From an uncultured Roseibium sp. (GTDB lineage Bacteria > Pseudomonadota > Alphaproteobacteria > Rhizobiales > Stappiaceae): a stretch of DNA of 64,000 nucleotides. Location of the stretch: contig NZ_OY769915.1 in the NCBI RefSeq assembly GCF_963669205.1, positions 2,826,001 through 2,890,000 of the forward strand, in the 5' to 3' direction. Positions 8,041 to 16,856 of this stretch are shown here, one piece after another. The position numbers and the translations under genes are program-made. How positions within the stretch are numbered: the first letter of the stretch is position 1; every line of letters begins with the position of its first letter. Below the pieces are notes generated by a model, which saw only the letters and a program-made list of their open reading frames with translations, was not told the origin of the DNA and ran no database searches.

Positions 8041-8820
8041 ATGACCTTTATCACCAGCCTTTCCGAAGCCAGAGACTTTGTAGCCGATTTTTTTCAGGAT
8101 GACGGCCTCAGCATTGTCGCGTTGACCGGCGCGGGAATTTCGACTGAATCGGGAATTCCGGACTTCCGGTCCCCGGGAGGGATATGGTCCCAGCGCAGGC
8201 CGGTTCAATACCAGGATTTCATTGCCTCCGAAAAAAGCCGTCTGGAAGACTGGGACAGGCGTTTCGAGATGGCCGAATTCTTTGAAACGGCGAAGCCGAA
8301 CACAGCGCACCATGCCCTGACGAAACTTGCCGAAACCGGGCAGCTCAAATGCCTCATCACCCAGAATGTCGACGGTTTGCATCAGGCGGCCGGGTTTCCG
8401 GAGGACAGGCTGATCGAAATTCACGGCAACTCGACCTATGCCACCTGCCTGGAATGCGGCATGCGCGCGGAACTCGCCGACCAGAAGGAGGACGTGGAGG
8501 CACGGCGTTCTCCGCGCTGTACCGCCTGCGGCGGCGTGCTCAAGGCCGCGGTCGTCAGTTTTGGCCAGCAGATGCCGGAGGCCGAACTGGAAGCCGCCTT
8601 TCAGGCCACGCAGACCTGCGACGTCTTCCTGGCCATGGGAACCTCGCTTGTGGTGCATCCTGCGGCCCAGTTGCCTGTAAATGCTGTTCGCAATCGCGCC
8701 GAACTGGTGATTCTCAATGGACAAGAAACGCCGCTCGATTCGCTGGCCTCTACTGTCATTCGGACACCGCTGGCACAAACTTTTTCAGGTTTTGGCGAAG
8801 AAATTGATCAAAACCTGTAA
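8041..8820 (+). CDS. NAD-dependent protein deacylase (sirtuin, Sir2 family)
   Basis: The product removes acyl groups from protein lysines using NAD. Visible motifs are GAGISTESGIPDFRSP (NAD binding), TQNVDGLH, the catalytic His in EIHGN, two zinc Cys pairs (CLEC and CTAC), and GTSLVVHPAA near the C-terminus. A GTG at 8026 is an alternative start, as both possible ribosome sites (GAGG, GAGGG) lie further upstream than ideal. The 259-residue length fits class III bacterial sirtuins, but class assignment needs alignment. It is divergent from gloA. Confidence 0.93.
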   Translation: MTFITSLSEARDFVADFFQDDGLSIVALTGAGISTESGIPDFRSPGGIWSQRRPVQYQDFIASEKSRLEDWDRRFEMAEFFETAKPNTAHHALTKLAETGQLKCLITQNVDGLHQAAGFPEDRLIEIHGNSTYATCLECGMRAELADQKEDVEARRSPRCTACGGVLKAAVVSFGQQMPEAELEAAFQATQTCDVFLAMGTSLVVHPAAQLPVNAVRNRAELVILNGQETPLDSLASTVIRTPLAQTFSGFGEEIDQNL

Positions 8821-8957
8821 ATGGTCTGTGGTTAGTTCCACAATTTCGCTTCTCGCTATAAGTCGCAATGTTATCCTTTTATTAGGAATCGGTCGTGAGG
8901 TGAGTCGCAACTTGCCGTCGGCCTAATGATGCGGACCAGAGACGGGACAATATCGCT

Positions 8958-9539
8958 ATGGGGGTGAAAACCGCACGGGAACCCCGCGCGCTCGATACGA
9001 CGGCAGAGGACGTTGCCGTCGACGTATTCGAGATTGCCGGAACAATAAAGTGGTTCGATGTGGGCAAGGGCTACGGCTTCATCGTACCAGATAGCGGGGA
9101 CGGCGACATACTTCTGCATGTGACCTGTCTCAGGCGCGACGGTTACCAGACGGCTTACGAGGGTGCGCGCGTTGTTTGCGAAGTGCTCGACCGGCCTCGC
9201 GGGCTGCAGGCGTTTCGCATCCTGTCGATGGACGAAACGACGGCGACCCATCCTTCGCAGCTGCCGCCGTCACGAACCCATGTCCAGGTCGTTCCCGAAG
9301 GCGGGTTTGAAACGGCGACGGTCAAGTGGTTCAACCGGGTGAAGGGGTTCGGATTCCTGACACAGGGTGAGGGCACGGAAGACATCTTCATTCACATGGA
9401 GACGCTGCGCCGCTTCGGGATCACGGAACTGCGGCCCGGGCAGGATGTGCAGGTTCGTTTCGGCCAGGGGCCGAAAGGGCGCATGGCGGCCGAGATCCGC
9501 CCCGTGGGAACCGGAACTCATATTCCCGCCTCGCACTGA
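8958..9539 (+). CDS. double cold-shock-domain protein
   Basis: This protein of 193 residues contains two cold-shock domains: the first at about 29-92 (GTIKWFDVGKGYGFIVP, DILLHVTCL) and the second at about 116-184 (ATVKWFNRVKGFGFLTQ, DIFIHMETL). Both carry the RNP1 and RNP2 RNA-binding motifs. Two-domain CspA-type proteins are common in Rhizobiales and act as RNA chaperones. A leader of about 130 bases lies upstream and a terminator at 9570 follows. The next gene is DUF192, an arrangement often seen in this group. Confidence 0.93.
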   Translation: MGVKTAREPRALDTTAEDVAVDVFEIAGTIKWFDVGKGYGFIVPDSGDGDILLHVTCLRRDGYQTAYEGARVVCEVLDRPRGLQAFRILSMDETTATHPSQLPPSRTHVQVVPEGGFETATVKWFNRVKGFGFLTQGEGTEDIFIHMETLRRFGITELRPGQDVQVRFGQGPKGRMAAEIRPVGTGTHIPASH

Positions 9540-9569
9540 TCAGAGACTGCATGCGCGGACTTTCCTTCC

Positions 9570-9593
9570 GGCCGGACTTGCTCCGGCCTTTTT
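9570..9593 (+). terminator. rho-independent terminator of the cold-shock gene
   Basis: A 7-bp stem GGCCGGA/TCCGGCC with a 5-base loop is followed directly by TTTTT, 30 bases after the stop codon of the cold-shock gene. Confidence 0.85.
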
Positions 9594-9713
9594 GTTTGCC
9601 GAATGTCCCTCGACCCGCGGATTGATCCTGAAAGGGCGCAGTCCCGAATTCAAGTGACCGGCAGATGTGCAATCGCACGCCTGCCGGTGTGTAACTGTTG
9701 AAGGTGAAAACCA

Positions 9714-10196
9714 GTGTCCCGATTTTTCCGCCCAGCCGCCCGGATGTTCCTTGCCCTGATCCTGGTGACGGGCCTGTCCGCTGGCGCCGTCGCACAGGAT
9801 GACGGCAAGCGGCTGCGCACCGAACCGCTGACTGTTGAAAGCGCCGCGAAAACGCATGAGTTCACGGTAGAAGTTGCGGTCACCGCACCTGAGCGTTCCC
9901 GCGGTCTGATGTTTCGTGAGGAAATGGCCGCCGACCACGGCATGCTGTTCATCTTCGAACAGGAGGGAGACCGCTATTTCTGGATGAAGAACACACCGCT
10001 GCCGCTCGATATCATCTATATCGACGCCGCCGGCAGGATCGTCAGCATCGCTGCCGACACGACGCCCTTTTCCGAGCAGACGATTCCCTCGGGGGCGCCC
10101 GCCAAATACGTCCTGGAACTCAACGCGGGAACATCGGCAGAAAGCGGTATCAAGGTCGGCGACACGGTGTCCAGCACGTCCATGACGGGTGAATGA
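9714..10196 (+). CDS. DUF192 secreted protein
   Basis: This protein of 160 residues starts at GTG and carries a signal peptide (residues 1-27, ending AGAVAQ). The DUF192 domain follows, with the typical RSRGLMFREEM, HGMLFIFE, FWMKNTPLPLDIIYID and YVLELNAG blocks. The family is widespread and lacks an assigned biochemical role. It lies downstream of the cold-shock gene, separated by a terminator, so it is probably transcribed on its own. Confidence 0.9.
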   Translation: MSRFFRPAARMFLALILVTGLSAGAVAQDDGKRLRTEPLTVESAAKTHEFTVEVAVTAPERSRGLMFREEMAADHGMLFIFEQEGDRYFWMKNTPLPLDIIYIDAAGRIVSIAADTTPFSEQTIPSGAPAKYVLELNAGTSAESGIKVGDTVSSTSMTGE

Positions 10197-10540
10197 GCCC
10201 GAATAACGGGCAAGCGAGTGCGTTCATTGACGGCCGGATGATCAGGTTTGACGAATTGCGGTCCGCCTTCTGCGCTATGTCTCCCTCAAACGAGGGAGCT
10301 AAAATTTTTTGAGACGAAACGGTTCATTAATAAACATGCCGTAGCGTTAATTTGCGATTGGAATTATCGCTTGGCAGCCTCGCGCGTGATCCTCCGTAAC
10401 CCTATGTTTACCCGCGAGGTTGCCACTCCTTTCCTGAAACACCCGTTCGAATGCGCATTTGTCTGAACCCTGAGTGGCTTGGCGGCGACCCTTTGTCCGC
10501 GCGCCCGTTCGGCGCCGGTTCGGCCAGGTCATGAAGTCGA
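10197..10540. other. intergenic region with one hairpin
   Basis: No gene is recognised between the convergent DUF192 and protease genes. A 7-bp hairpin CTCCCTC/GAGGGAG (10281-10298, 4-base loop) is followed a few bases later by a T run and may terminate the DUF192 transcript, though the T run is offset from the stem. Confidence 0.45.
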
Positions 10541-11254
10541 CTAGATCAGCAGGGGCACTTTCGGCATCCATGTTGTCACGCGGCCGCCCATGCCGTGCAA
10601 TTCCGGGATCTTGATCACTTTCATGGGGTTGGTCTGCTTCAGGGGATCCATTGTTATTACGGCGGGCTTGCCCTTGTGGATCGTGGTCCCCCACATGACT
10701 TCGACATGCCCGACATCGGACCCGGTGGGCTTGTAGCCGATCATGAGGGGGCCGTGCCAGGACATGCGGGTAAAGGCCGTTTCGGCATAGAAATCGTCTG
10801 CAGAAACCGAGACCGGACGCAGACCGTAATAGAGTTCCCAGAGTGTCTGGCCGCTCGGGATGCGCAACGCGCCATTTGATCTTGCGCCGCCTTCCGAGAT
10901 CATGCCGGAGATGATCTGTTCCTGCGTGTAGTTGCGGCGCCCGGATCGCGTGGTCAGCCAGCTCTCGGTTGCTGCGGCCCAACAGTTGGACGTTGCCCCC
11001 TGGTAGACTTCCTTGGGCTTGTGCCGCAGTTTTTGATGATCCTTTGCGAACAGGACAGCGTCGGTGAAGGCGCCGACAACACCGTCGACCATGAGGCTCT
11101 CCTGACTCTGAAACGCGTAAACCGCGCCCTCCGTCTTTGACCCGAAATCACCGTCCGGTGTCAGTGTAATGCCGATTGAGGACCGGTTGAGCTGACGTTG
11201 CAACTGCTCGACATAGGGGCCCTTGTAGCCGCGTTTGGCTTTAACTGAACTCAT
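10541..11254 (-). CDS. papain-like cysteine protease with peptidoglycan-binding domain
   Basis: This protein of 237 residues starts at the ATG at 11254, preceded by GGAGA six bases upstream; the frame is open further upstream but without a ribosome site. Residues about 10-65 form a peptidoglycan-binding-like domain (GPYVEQLQRQLN, DGDFGSKTEGAVYAFQ). Residues about 85-237 resemble papain-like C39/C70 proteases, with the nucleophile Cys in QGATSNCWAAATES, a His in SDVGHVEVMWG and a late Asp (VITMDPLK). There is no signal peptide, so the mature location is uncertain; it could leave the cell by another route. Function is not established. Confidence 0.75.
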   Translation of the reverse strand: MSSVKAKRGYKGPYVEQLQRQLNRSSIGITLTPDGDFGSKTEGAVYAFQSQESLMVDGVVGAFTDAVLFAKDHQKLRHKPKEVYQGATSNCWAAATESWLTTRSGRRNYTQEQIISGMISEGGARSNGALRIPSGQTLWELYYGLRPVSVSADDFYAETAFTRMSWHGPLMIGYKPTGSDVGHVEVMWGTTIHKGKPAVITMDPLKQTNPMKVIKIPELHGMGGRVTTWMPKVPLLI

Positions 11255-11570
11255 CACCAGTCTCCATGCATCTTGGGCCGGCAAGGCGCCGGCATCGCTT
11301 GGATCCTGAAATAGGGACGCTGCGGAAACTCCGTTATGATATCCGTCACAAAAGACACGATTTGCGCGCATTCCGTGCAAAAGCACGTTGTCTTGTGGTC
11401 TTGTTTTTTGCAGTCTTGGGAACAGCCCGGAACGCGACCGCACCATGCTCGGCGCCTGAAATCAGTCCGGGAACATTTTGTCGGTGCATGTCCACAATGG
11501 AAGAAACTTCACTCATCATTCCCGCTTGACGCAATCTGCGAACCTATGTACACCCCCCAAATCAACGGAT

Positions 11571-11647
<77 letters not shown>

Positions 11648-12189
11648 ATACTTTCAGTAATTTAGCAAAAAATATTCCGGAACACTGGGTGGGTCGGGGC
11701 TGCAATGCGGCTGCAACTATGCGTCAAAGCTGCCGGTTGTGACTTTGTTTGTTCCCGGTTTCGCCACTGGCGGCAGCAGGGAACGGATCTTCAGATGTTT
11801 GTTTATCTCGGTGATTACTGTGTCTGTTGCATGAAGTGCATGCTCCAAAAATTCAGGGTCGAACCGCTCATGGAAAGCCTCTGTCGAGGACCCTTCCTGG
11901 CTGGTGTGCCCCATCCCCTCGGCATCCTGCGCCTGGCCGACGCACCCTATTTGCCCGCCGTTGATAAATACGCACGGTACGTCGCAAAGAGTTTCGAAAA
12001 CCTGCGGCTTATGATCAAACGGCACGAAGATGCCGTTGTCTGGGGCGCGTAAGCGTGAGTGGCATCCTTGAACCCCGCCGGAAAATTCTTCACCAGGTTG
12101 ACGGTTGACCCGCACTTTAGGGAGAAGAATGATAGGGGGAATGCAGCGCGCGACCGGCACCTCACACCAAAAAAAGAGCCTTCCAGTCC
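11648..12189. other. region after tRNA-Pro, no gene supported
   Basis: The only long frames (11717-12160 minus, 147 codons; 11705-12052 plus) overlap each other, lack convincing ribosome sites, and show only a moderate third-position GC bias compared with neighbouring genes. The minus frame has a plausible soluble-protein composition in its second half, so a degraded gene is possible. No integrase or repeat is visible next to the tRNA. Confidence 0.4.
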
Positions 12190-12594
12190 ATGTCCAGCGA
12201 TCCGGGAAAAAGAACCTTCAATCCGCCGTCCGTCCGCGCGCCCTTCGGCGCCTACAATCACGGTCTTCAAGTGCCTCCGGGCGCAAGCCTTCTGGTGACG
12301 TCGGGACAGCTCGGCATCAGGCCGGATGACACAATTCCAGCTGATGTGACGGGGCAGGCCGAGATCTGTTTCGAAGCGATCGCCACGATCCTGCGCGAAG
12401 CGGACATGACTTTTGAGGACGTGATCCGGATCTCCGGGTTCGTCACGCGGCGCGAAGACTTTGCCGACTACATGGCGGTGAGGGACCGGTACACCGGTTC
12501 GATCAAGCCGGTCTCGACTCTGCTGATCGTTGGCGGCTTCACGCGTGCGGAGTTTCTGGTCGAAGTGGAAGTCACGGCCGCGAAGATCTTCTGA
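12190..12594 (+). CDS. RidA/YjgF family enamine/imine deaminase
   Basis: This protein of 134 residues has the Rid fold: PFGAYNHGLQV, LLVTSGQLGIRPDDTIP, AEICFEAIATILREADMTFEDVIRISGFV and FLVEVEVTA. RidA enzymes hydrolyse reactive enamines and imines; the key Arg of true RidA (in a CxER motif near the C-terminus) is not seen here, since that region reads GFTRAEFLVEVE, so it may be another Rid subgroup. It converges on the 12643-18777 catabolic operon, where such genes often accompany imine-forming flavoenzymes. Confidence 0.88.
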   Translation: MSSDPGKRTFNPPSVRAPFGAYNHGLQVPPGASLLVTSGQLGIRPDDTIPADVTGQAEICFEAIATILREADMTFEDVIRISGFVTRREDFADYMAVRDRYTGSIKPVSTLLIVGGFTRAEFLVEVEVTAAKIF

Positions 12595-12642
12595 AAGAAG
12601 TGCGCGGCCGGCTCGTAACCAATTGCGCAGACACGGTCGGTG

Positions 12643-13224
12643 TCAGAAACGTTCCATTTCCGCGCCGACCTTGTTCAGGAAGGCCGATGTCGTTTCCGGC
12701 GTGCAGTTGTTCATGTCGTAATGCGCGAGATACTTGACCGGCGCACCGATCTTGATCTGGGCGCGGATCACGCGTTTGACGATCTTGCGCGGCGGATCGC
12801 CGACGAGCAGCGCGCGCCACCGGCTGCCGCCATAGGTCATGACCGCCCCGAGCTTCCGGATATGGCGTAATGTCGGTGTCAGCTTGCCGTCTTCCAGATC
12901 GAAGGACACGCCGGGCAGCCAGACCCGGTCGAAATACCCTTTCAGGATCGCCGGAAAGCCGAAATTCCAGACCGGCGTACACAGGACGAGCGCCTCGCAG
13001 GCCTGCAGCCGCTCGCAATAGCTGTCGACGAGTTTCCTGTTGTCCGGAACCGTATGATAGATGTCCCTGTCATGGGCGGACAGGACGGGGTCGAAACCTT
13101 CGTCATAGAGATTGCAGCGGTCGACTTCATGGCCGGCCTTTTCCAGGCTTTCGCAGGTCTTGTGAAAGAGGGCACGGCCGAAGCTTGCCTCCTGCGGGTG
13201 GGAATGCAGAACCAGAACACGCAT
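12643..13224 (-). CDS. flavodoxin-fold NAD(P)H dehydrogenase (quinone) family
   Basis: This protein of 193 residues starts at the ATG at 13224 with GAGG eight bases upstream, four bases after the oxidase stop. It has the KefF/NQO fold: MRVLVLHSHPQEASFGRAL at the N-terminus (FMN phosphate contacts), CTPVWNFGFPAILKGYFDRVWLPG in the middle (flavin ring contacts), and YGGSRW. Such enzymes transfer hydride from NAD(P)H to quinones or similar acceptors through FMN. It is the last gene of the ABC transporter/amidohydrolase operon, so it may reduce a product or cofactor of that pathway. Confidence 0.85.
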   Translation of the reverse strand: MRVLVLHSHPQEASFGRALFHKTCESLEKAGHEVDRCNLYDEGFDPVLSAHDRDIYHTVPDNRKLVDSYCERLQACEALVLCTPVWNFGFPAILKGYFDRVWLPGVSFDLEDGKLTPTLRHIRKLGAVMTYGGSRWRALLVGDPPRKIVKRVIRAQIKIGAPVKYLAHYDMNNCTPETTSAFLNKVGAEMERF

Positions 13225-13228
13225 TCGC

Positions 13229-14635
13229 TCACGCCTCGGCGAAGGACTGAAGTCCGGGGAAGAGATAGGTTCCGCCGTCATTGAAGTCGAAATCCGGGTT
13301 CTCCCACGCGATCATCTTGCCCGGATTAAGCAGGCCCTTCGGGTCGGTTTCCTTCTTGAAGTCCAGTTGCACCTGGTCCGTGCGCTTCATGCCGCCTTCT
13401 TCCAGCGTATACCTGTGCGGATTGAAGACCGCGCACCCGTTTTCCTCGTGCAGGCGGATGATCTCGTCCAGCCGCTCTTCCGTGGTGAACCGGATCAGCG
13501 GCAACCCGGAGCACTGAACCTGCCCGTCGAACCGCAGGAATTCCAGGTGTCCGAAGATCTCACCGGGAAACATTTCCGTCGTCTTTTGCACGAGTTCCAC
13601 GTGGTTCGGGCTCGGATACTGTGTCTGCAGGTAGGTAAAGGAACTGTCGAACTTCAGTGCGCGCAACGTGGTGTGGTTCCAGGCGAGCTCGTAGGCGTGC
13701 GGAATACCCTTCATGCTCTCCACCTCGTCGGAGCGGAACCGAAGACTTCCCTTCATGCGCTCGGCAAGCGCCAGGACGGCAGACATGGACTGCGGTGCCA
13801 CCATGAGCACGGTCACCGCTTCGCCTTCCTTCAGCCACGGCTTGTGGCGGGTGAAGTAGTCAAAGGGGATCGGAGCGGCAATCGGAGCGACTTCCTTGAG
13901 CAGCAGGCCGTTGCTGCGCGCGAGCCGGTCTGAAAAGACGACGGCATCCATGAAGGTGTCGTGGCCGACGATCACGTCGACCCAGCCGTATGCCGTGGTC
14001 AGGGGCATTTCGACTTCGGTGATGATGCCGTTGGTGCCGTAGGCGTGGCTGACCTTCTGCAGATCCCAGGTCGACAGCTCGATCACGCGCGGTTCGGCTT
14101 CCATGGTGACGATGCGCAGTCGCAGGATGTTGCCGAGGTCGCGCAGGCCGCCCCAATGCACCGAACCGACCCCGCCGGAGCCGCCTGCAATGAACCCGCC
14201 GATCGTGGCGGTCTGCGCCGTGGACGGATGAAAGCGCAGTTCCTGGCCGGAATGTTCCCGCGTTTGGGCGTCCAGCTTGGCCATCACGATCCCCGGGCCG
14301 CACACGACTCTTCCCGGGGCAATTTCCTTGACCTCGTCCATGCGTGACATGTCGAGCACGATCCCGCCGGAGAGCGGCATGGCCTGGCCATAATTGCCCG
14401 TACCTGTTCCCCGCGGCGTCACCGGAACGCCGTGCGCGAAGGCGGTCTTCAGGACCCGGATGACCTCGTCCTCGTTCTTCGGCGAGACCAGGAGATCCCC
14501 GGTGACGTTGTCGAGCTGGCGTTTCAGAACCGGAGAATACCAGTAGAAGTCCCGGCTTTTTGCCTGTACGAGACGCGGATTGTCTTCCACCGCCACACCG
14601 TCGAGCTCAGCCTTGATCTGTTCGTAGTCGGCCAT
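13229..14635 (-). CDS. FAD-binding oxidase (GlcD/PCMH family)
   Basis: This protein of 468 residues has an FAD-binding PCMH domain (about 45-225) with PVTPRGTGTGNYGQAMPLSGGIVLD and HPSTAQTATIGGFIAGGSGGVGS, which bind the cofactor, and a C-terminal substrate domain ending DPKGLLNPGKMIAWE, as in glycolate and lactate dehydrogenases of the GlcD type. Relatives oxidise hydroxy acids and related compounds. It sits three bases after the amidohydrolase stop in an operon with an ABC transporter, so it probably oxidises an intermediate of the imported compound. Substrate unknown. Confidence 0.88.
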   Translation of the reverse strand: MADYEQIKAELDGVAVEDNPRLVQAKSRDFYWYSPVLKRQLDNVTGDLLVSPKNEDEVIRVLKTAFAHGVPVTPRGTGTGNYGQAMPLSGGIVLDMSRMDEVKEIAPGRVVCGPGIVMAKLDAQTREHSGQELRFHPSTAQTATIGGFIAGGSGGVGSVHWGGLRDLGNILRLRIVTMEAEPRVIELSTWDLQKVSHAYGTNGIITEVEMPLTTAYGWVDVIVGHDTFMDAVVFSDRLARSNGLLLKEVAPIAAPIPFDYFTRHKPWLKEGEAVTVLMVAPQSMSAVLALAERMKGSLRFRSDEVESMKGIPHAYELAWNHTTLRALKFDSSFTYLQTQYPSPNHVELVQKTTEMFPGEIFGHLEFLRFDGQVQCSGLPLIRFTTEERLDEIIRLHEENGCAVFNPHRYTLEEGGMKRTDQVQLDFKKETDPKGLLNPGKMIAWENPDFDFNDGGTYLFPGLQSFAEA

Positions 14636-14637
14636 CG

Positions 14638-15942
14638 TCAGCCTCTCATCAGTGGGTCAAGTTCACGATAGTCCGGCAGGCGGCGGTCGATGCCCATGCC
14701 ATTCCGCACCACGATGCGGTCCGCCTGCGGACGGGATAGAAATTCGCTCCAGCTTCTGGCGTTGAAGATCACCAGATCGGCCGCGCAGCCCTTGGCAATG
14801 CGTCCGAACCCTGGTTCCTGGAGGATACCCGCCGGCACACACGTCACAACTTTGGCCGCATCGTCGAGCGGGTGGTCGAGATGGGCGATCCTGACGGCCT
14901 CGCGAAACACCTCCACCATGTCGAGATCTCCGTAGGCATAGAACGGATCGCGGGTGTTGTCGGAAGCGACCGCCACGGGAATGTCCGCTGCCATCAGTTC
15001 ATGCAACAGGGTGATCCCGCGCGAACGCGGGGTCCGGCCCGGATGCCGGTCTTGCAGATACATGTTGCACATCGGCAGGGAAACCACGGAAAGGCCGGCC
15101 TGCTTGACCTTCGCGACGGTTGCCGCGGCCCAATTCTCGTCCTGTCTTGCAAGCGAACAGCAGTGTCCGACCGTGACCGCGCCTTCGAAGCCGTTGCGCA
15201 GTTTGGCGTCCGCGATGGCGGAAAGGGTGAGCACGTTGGCATCTTGCGTTTCGTCGACATGGAGGTCGACATCCAGTCCTTTCCCGGACGCTGCCTGAAA
15301 CAGCCGGTCGAGACGGCTGTCGAGATCGGGCATCGGATAGGTGACACCACCGAGCAGGCCGCCATGTGCCGCGACCACGTTCACGAGGTCGGAGAAATAG
15401 GCGTCGTCGTCGATGGCATCGATCGGAAAGAGAGCAACGGCCTGGAGCTTTATGCGGTCGCTCCAGCGCGTTCGCATGTCCGAAAAGACCTCGAACGAGA
15501 TCCGGTGTTGCGGCGCCAGGCTGTCGATATGGGTCCGGAGCAGATTTGTCCCATGCGCATAGGCGCAGCGCAGCGAGAAATCCATGCGGGTTTCGACATC
15601 CCTGGCATTCCAGTTGGCTTCCCGGTCCGCCCGCACTGCCATCAGGGCACCGTCGAAATCACCGCTCGGGTTGGGTTGCCGATCCCAGATATGGCCCTTG
15701 TCGATATGCGTGTGCATGTCGGTGAAGCATGGCCAGACCATCCGGTCTTCCAGGTCGACGCCGTCGATATCTGCCGGGGCTGAACCGGCTCTCAGAACGG
15801 CTTCGATCCTGCCGTCGGAGATGACAAGATCGGCTGCACACAGCCCATCCTTCACGGCGCCGGTGGCCGCCGGCGAAAGCACACTCGGAAGCGTCGCGGA
15901 GCGCAGGGCAAACCGGTTTGCTCTGGGAAGGTCGAGTTGCAT
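14638..15942 (-). CDS. cytosine-deaminase-like amidohydrolase
   Basis: This protein of 434 residues belongs to the CodA-type amidohydrolases. Metal and catalytic residues are visible: the HxH in TDMHTHIDKGH, DLHVDETQD (His plus the proton-shuttle Glu), GHCC (His) and VASDNTRDPF (Asp). CodA enzymes deaminate cytosine, isoguanine or creatinine-like rings. The ATG overlaps the permease stop (ATGA), so expression is coupled to the transporter. With the THI5-like transporter and a creatininase nearby, the substrate is probably a nitrogen heterocycle, which is inference. Confidence 0.88.
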   Translation of the reverse strand: MQLDLPRANRFALRSATLPSVLSPAATGAVKDGLCAADLVISDGRIEAVLRAGSAPADIDGVDLEDRMVWPCFTDMHTHIDKGHIWDRQPNPSGDFDGALMAVRADREANWNARDVETRMDFSLRCAYAHGTNLLRTHIDSLAPQHRISFEVFSDMRTRWSDRIKLQAVALFPIDAIDDDAYFSDLVNVVAAHGGLLGGVTYPMPDLDSRLDRLFQAASGKGLDVDLHVDETQDANVLTLSAIADAKLRNGFEGAVTVGHCCSLARQDENWAAATVAKVKQAGLSVVSLPMCNMYLQDRHPGRTPRSRGITLLHELMAADIPVAVASDNTRDPFYAYGDLDMVEVFREAVRIAHLDHPLDDAAKVVTCVPAGILQEPGFGRIAKGCAADLVIFNARSWSEFLSRPQADRIVVRNGMGIDRRLPDYRELDPLMRG

Positions 15943-16856
15943 CAGTTTTCCCGTTTCAGGCTGCTTTCATGCCAGCGATGCAGGGTCCACCAGGAAATGA
16001 AGGAGGTCAGTGCAAAAATCAGAACGCCGAGGCTGGCAAGGAGGAAGAGGGCTGCAAACAGCCGCGAAATGTTGAGCCGGAACTGCGATTCCAGGAGCCG
16101 GAAGGCCAGGCCCGACCCGGCCCCGGCGGAACCGGCGGCAAACTCGGCCACCACCGCCGCGATCAGCGCAAGTCCGCCGCCGATCCTGAGCCCCGTCATG
16201 AAATAGGGCAGGCACGAGGGCAGTTTCAGATAGATCAGCGTCTGCCAGCGGCTCGCGCCGTAGAGTTCGTAGAGGTTGAGCAGATTGTGGTCGACGCTCT
16301 TCAGGCCCTGGACCATGTTCGAAAGGATCGGGAAGAACGCGACGACGAAAGCGCAGATGAGAAGCGCGGACTGCGTTGTCGGGGCATAGATCAGGATCAG
16401 CGGTGCGATCGCGATGATCGGCGTGACCTGCAGGATGACCATGATCGGATAAAGAGCCGTTTCGATCCAGCGCGACTGGACAAGCAGGATTGCCATTCCG
16501 CCGCCGCCGATCAGTGCAAGCGCCAGCGACATGAGCGTGATCTTGGTCGTCACCCAGAGCGCCGGCAGCAGGATGTGCCAGTCGGACACGAGCGCGTTCA
16601 CGACAAGCCAGGGCCCGGGCAGGATATAGTGCGGGATTTCGTTGACGGTCACGACGACATGCCAAAGGACAATCAGCGACGCGATCACGCATAGCGGTAT
16701 GCAAATCGTGAGAAGGCGCTCGCGGCGCTTTTGCGCGACCGCGGTTTCCTTTGTCGGCAACTGAACGGCGGCAGGCCGCGTGGAACTGGCGGATATGCTG
16801 TCCATGCCGTCCCTGTTTTCGGTGGTCAGCTGAACCTTTTCGACCGGAACTGTCAT
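15942..16856 (-). CDS. ABC transporter permease (NitT/TauT/THI5 type)
   Basis: This protein of 304 residues has an extended N-terminus of about 45 residues, then six predicted membrane helices. The BPD_transp_1 region includes an EAA-like loop (LYELYGASRWQTLIYLKLPSCLPYFMTGLRIGGGLALIAAVVAEF) that docks with the ATPase. It imports the ligand captured by the binding protein at 17767. The start overlaps the ATPase stop by four bases, and its own stop overlaps the amidohydrolase start. Confidence 0.9.
   Translation of the reverse strand: MTVPVEKVQLTTENRDGMDSISASSTRPAAVQLPTKETAVAQKRRERLLTICIPLCVIASLIVLWHVVVTVNEIPHYILPGPWLVVNALVSDWHILLPALWVTTKITLMSLALALIGGGGMAILLVQSRWIETALYPIMVILQVTPIIAIAPLILIYAPTTQSALLICAFVVAFFPILSNMVQGLKSVDHNLLNLYELYGASRWQTLIYLKLPSCLPYFMTGLRIGGGLALIAAVVAEFAAGSAGAGSGLAFRLLESQFRLNISRLFAALFLLASLGVLIFALTSFISWWTLHRWHESSLKREN

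Noticed and set aside
11717..12160. 147-codon minus-strand frame after tRNA-Pro
   Set aside because: Only moderate codon bias, no ribosome site, overlaps an equally long plus frame; kept only as a possible gene relic.
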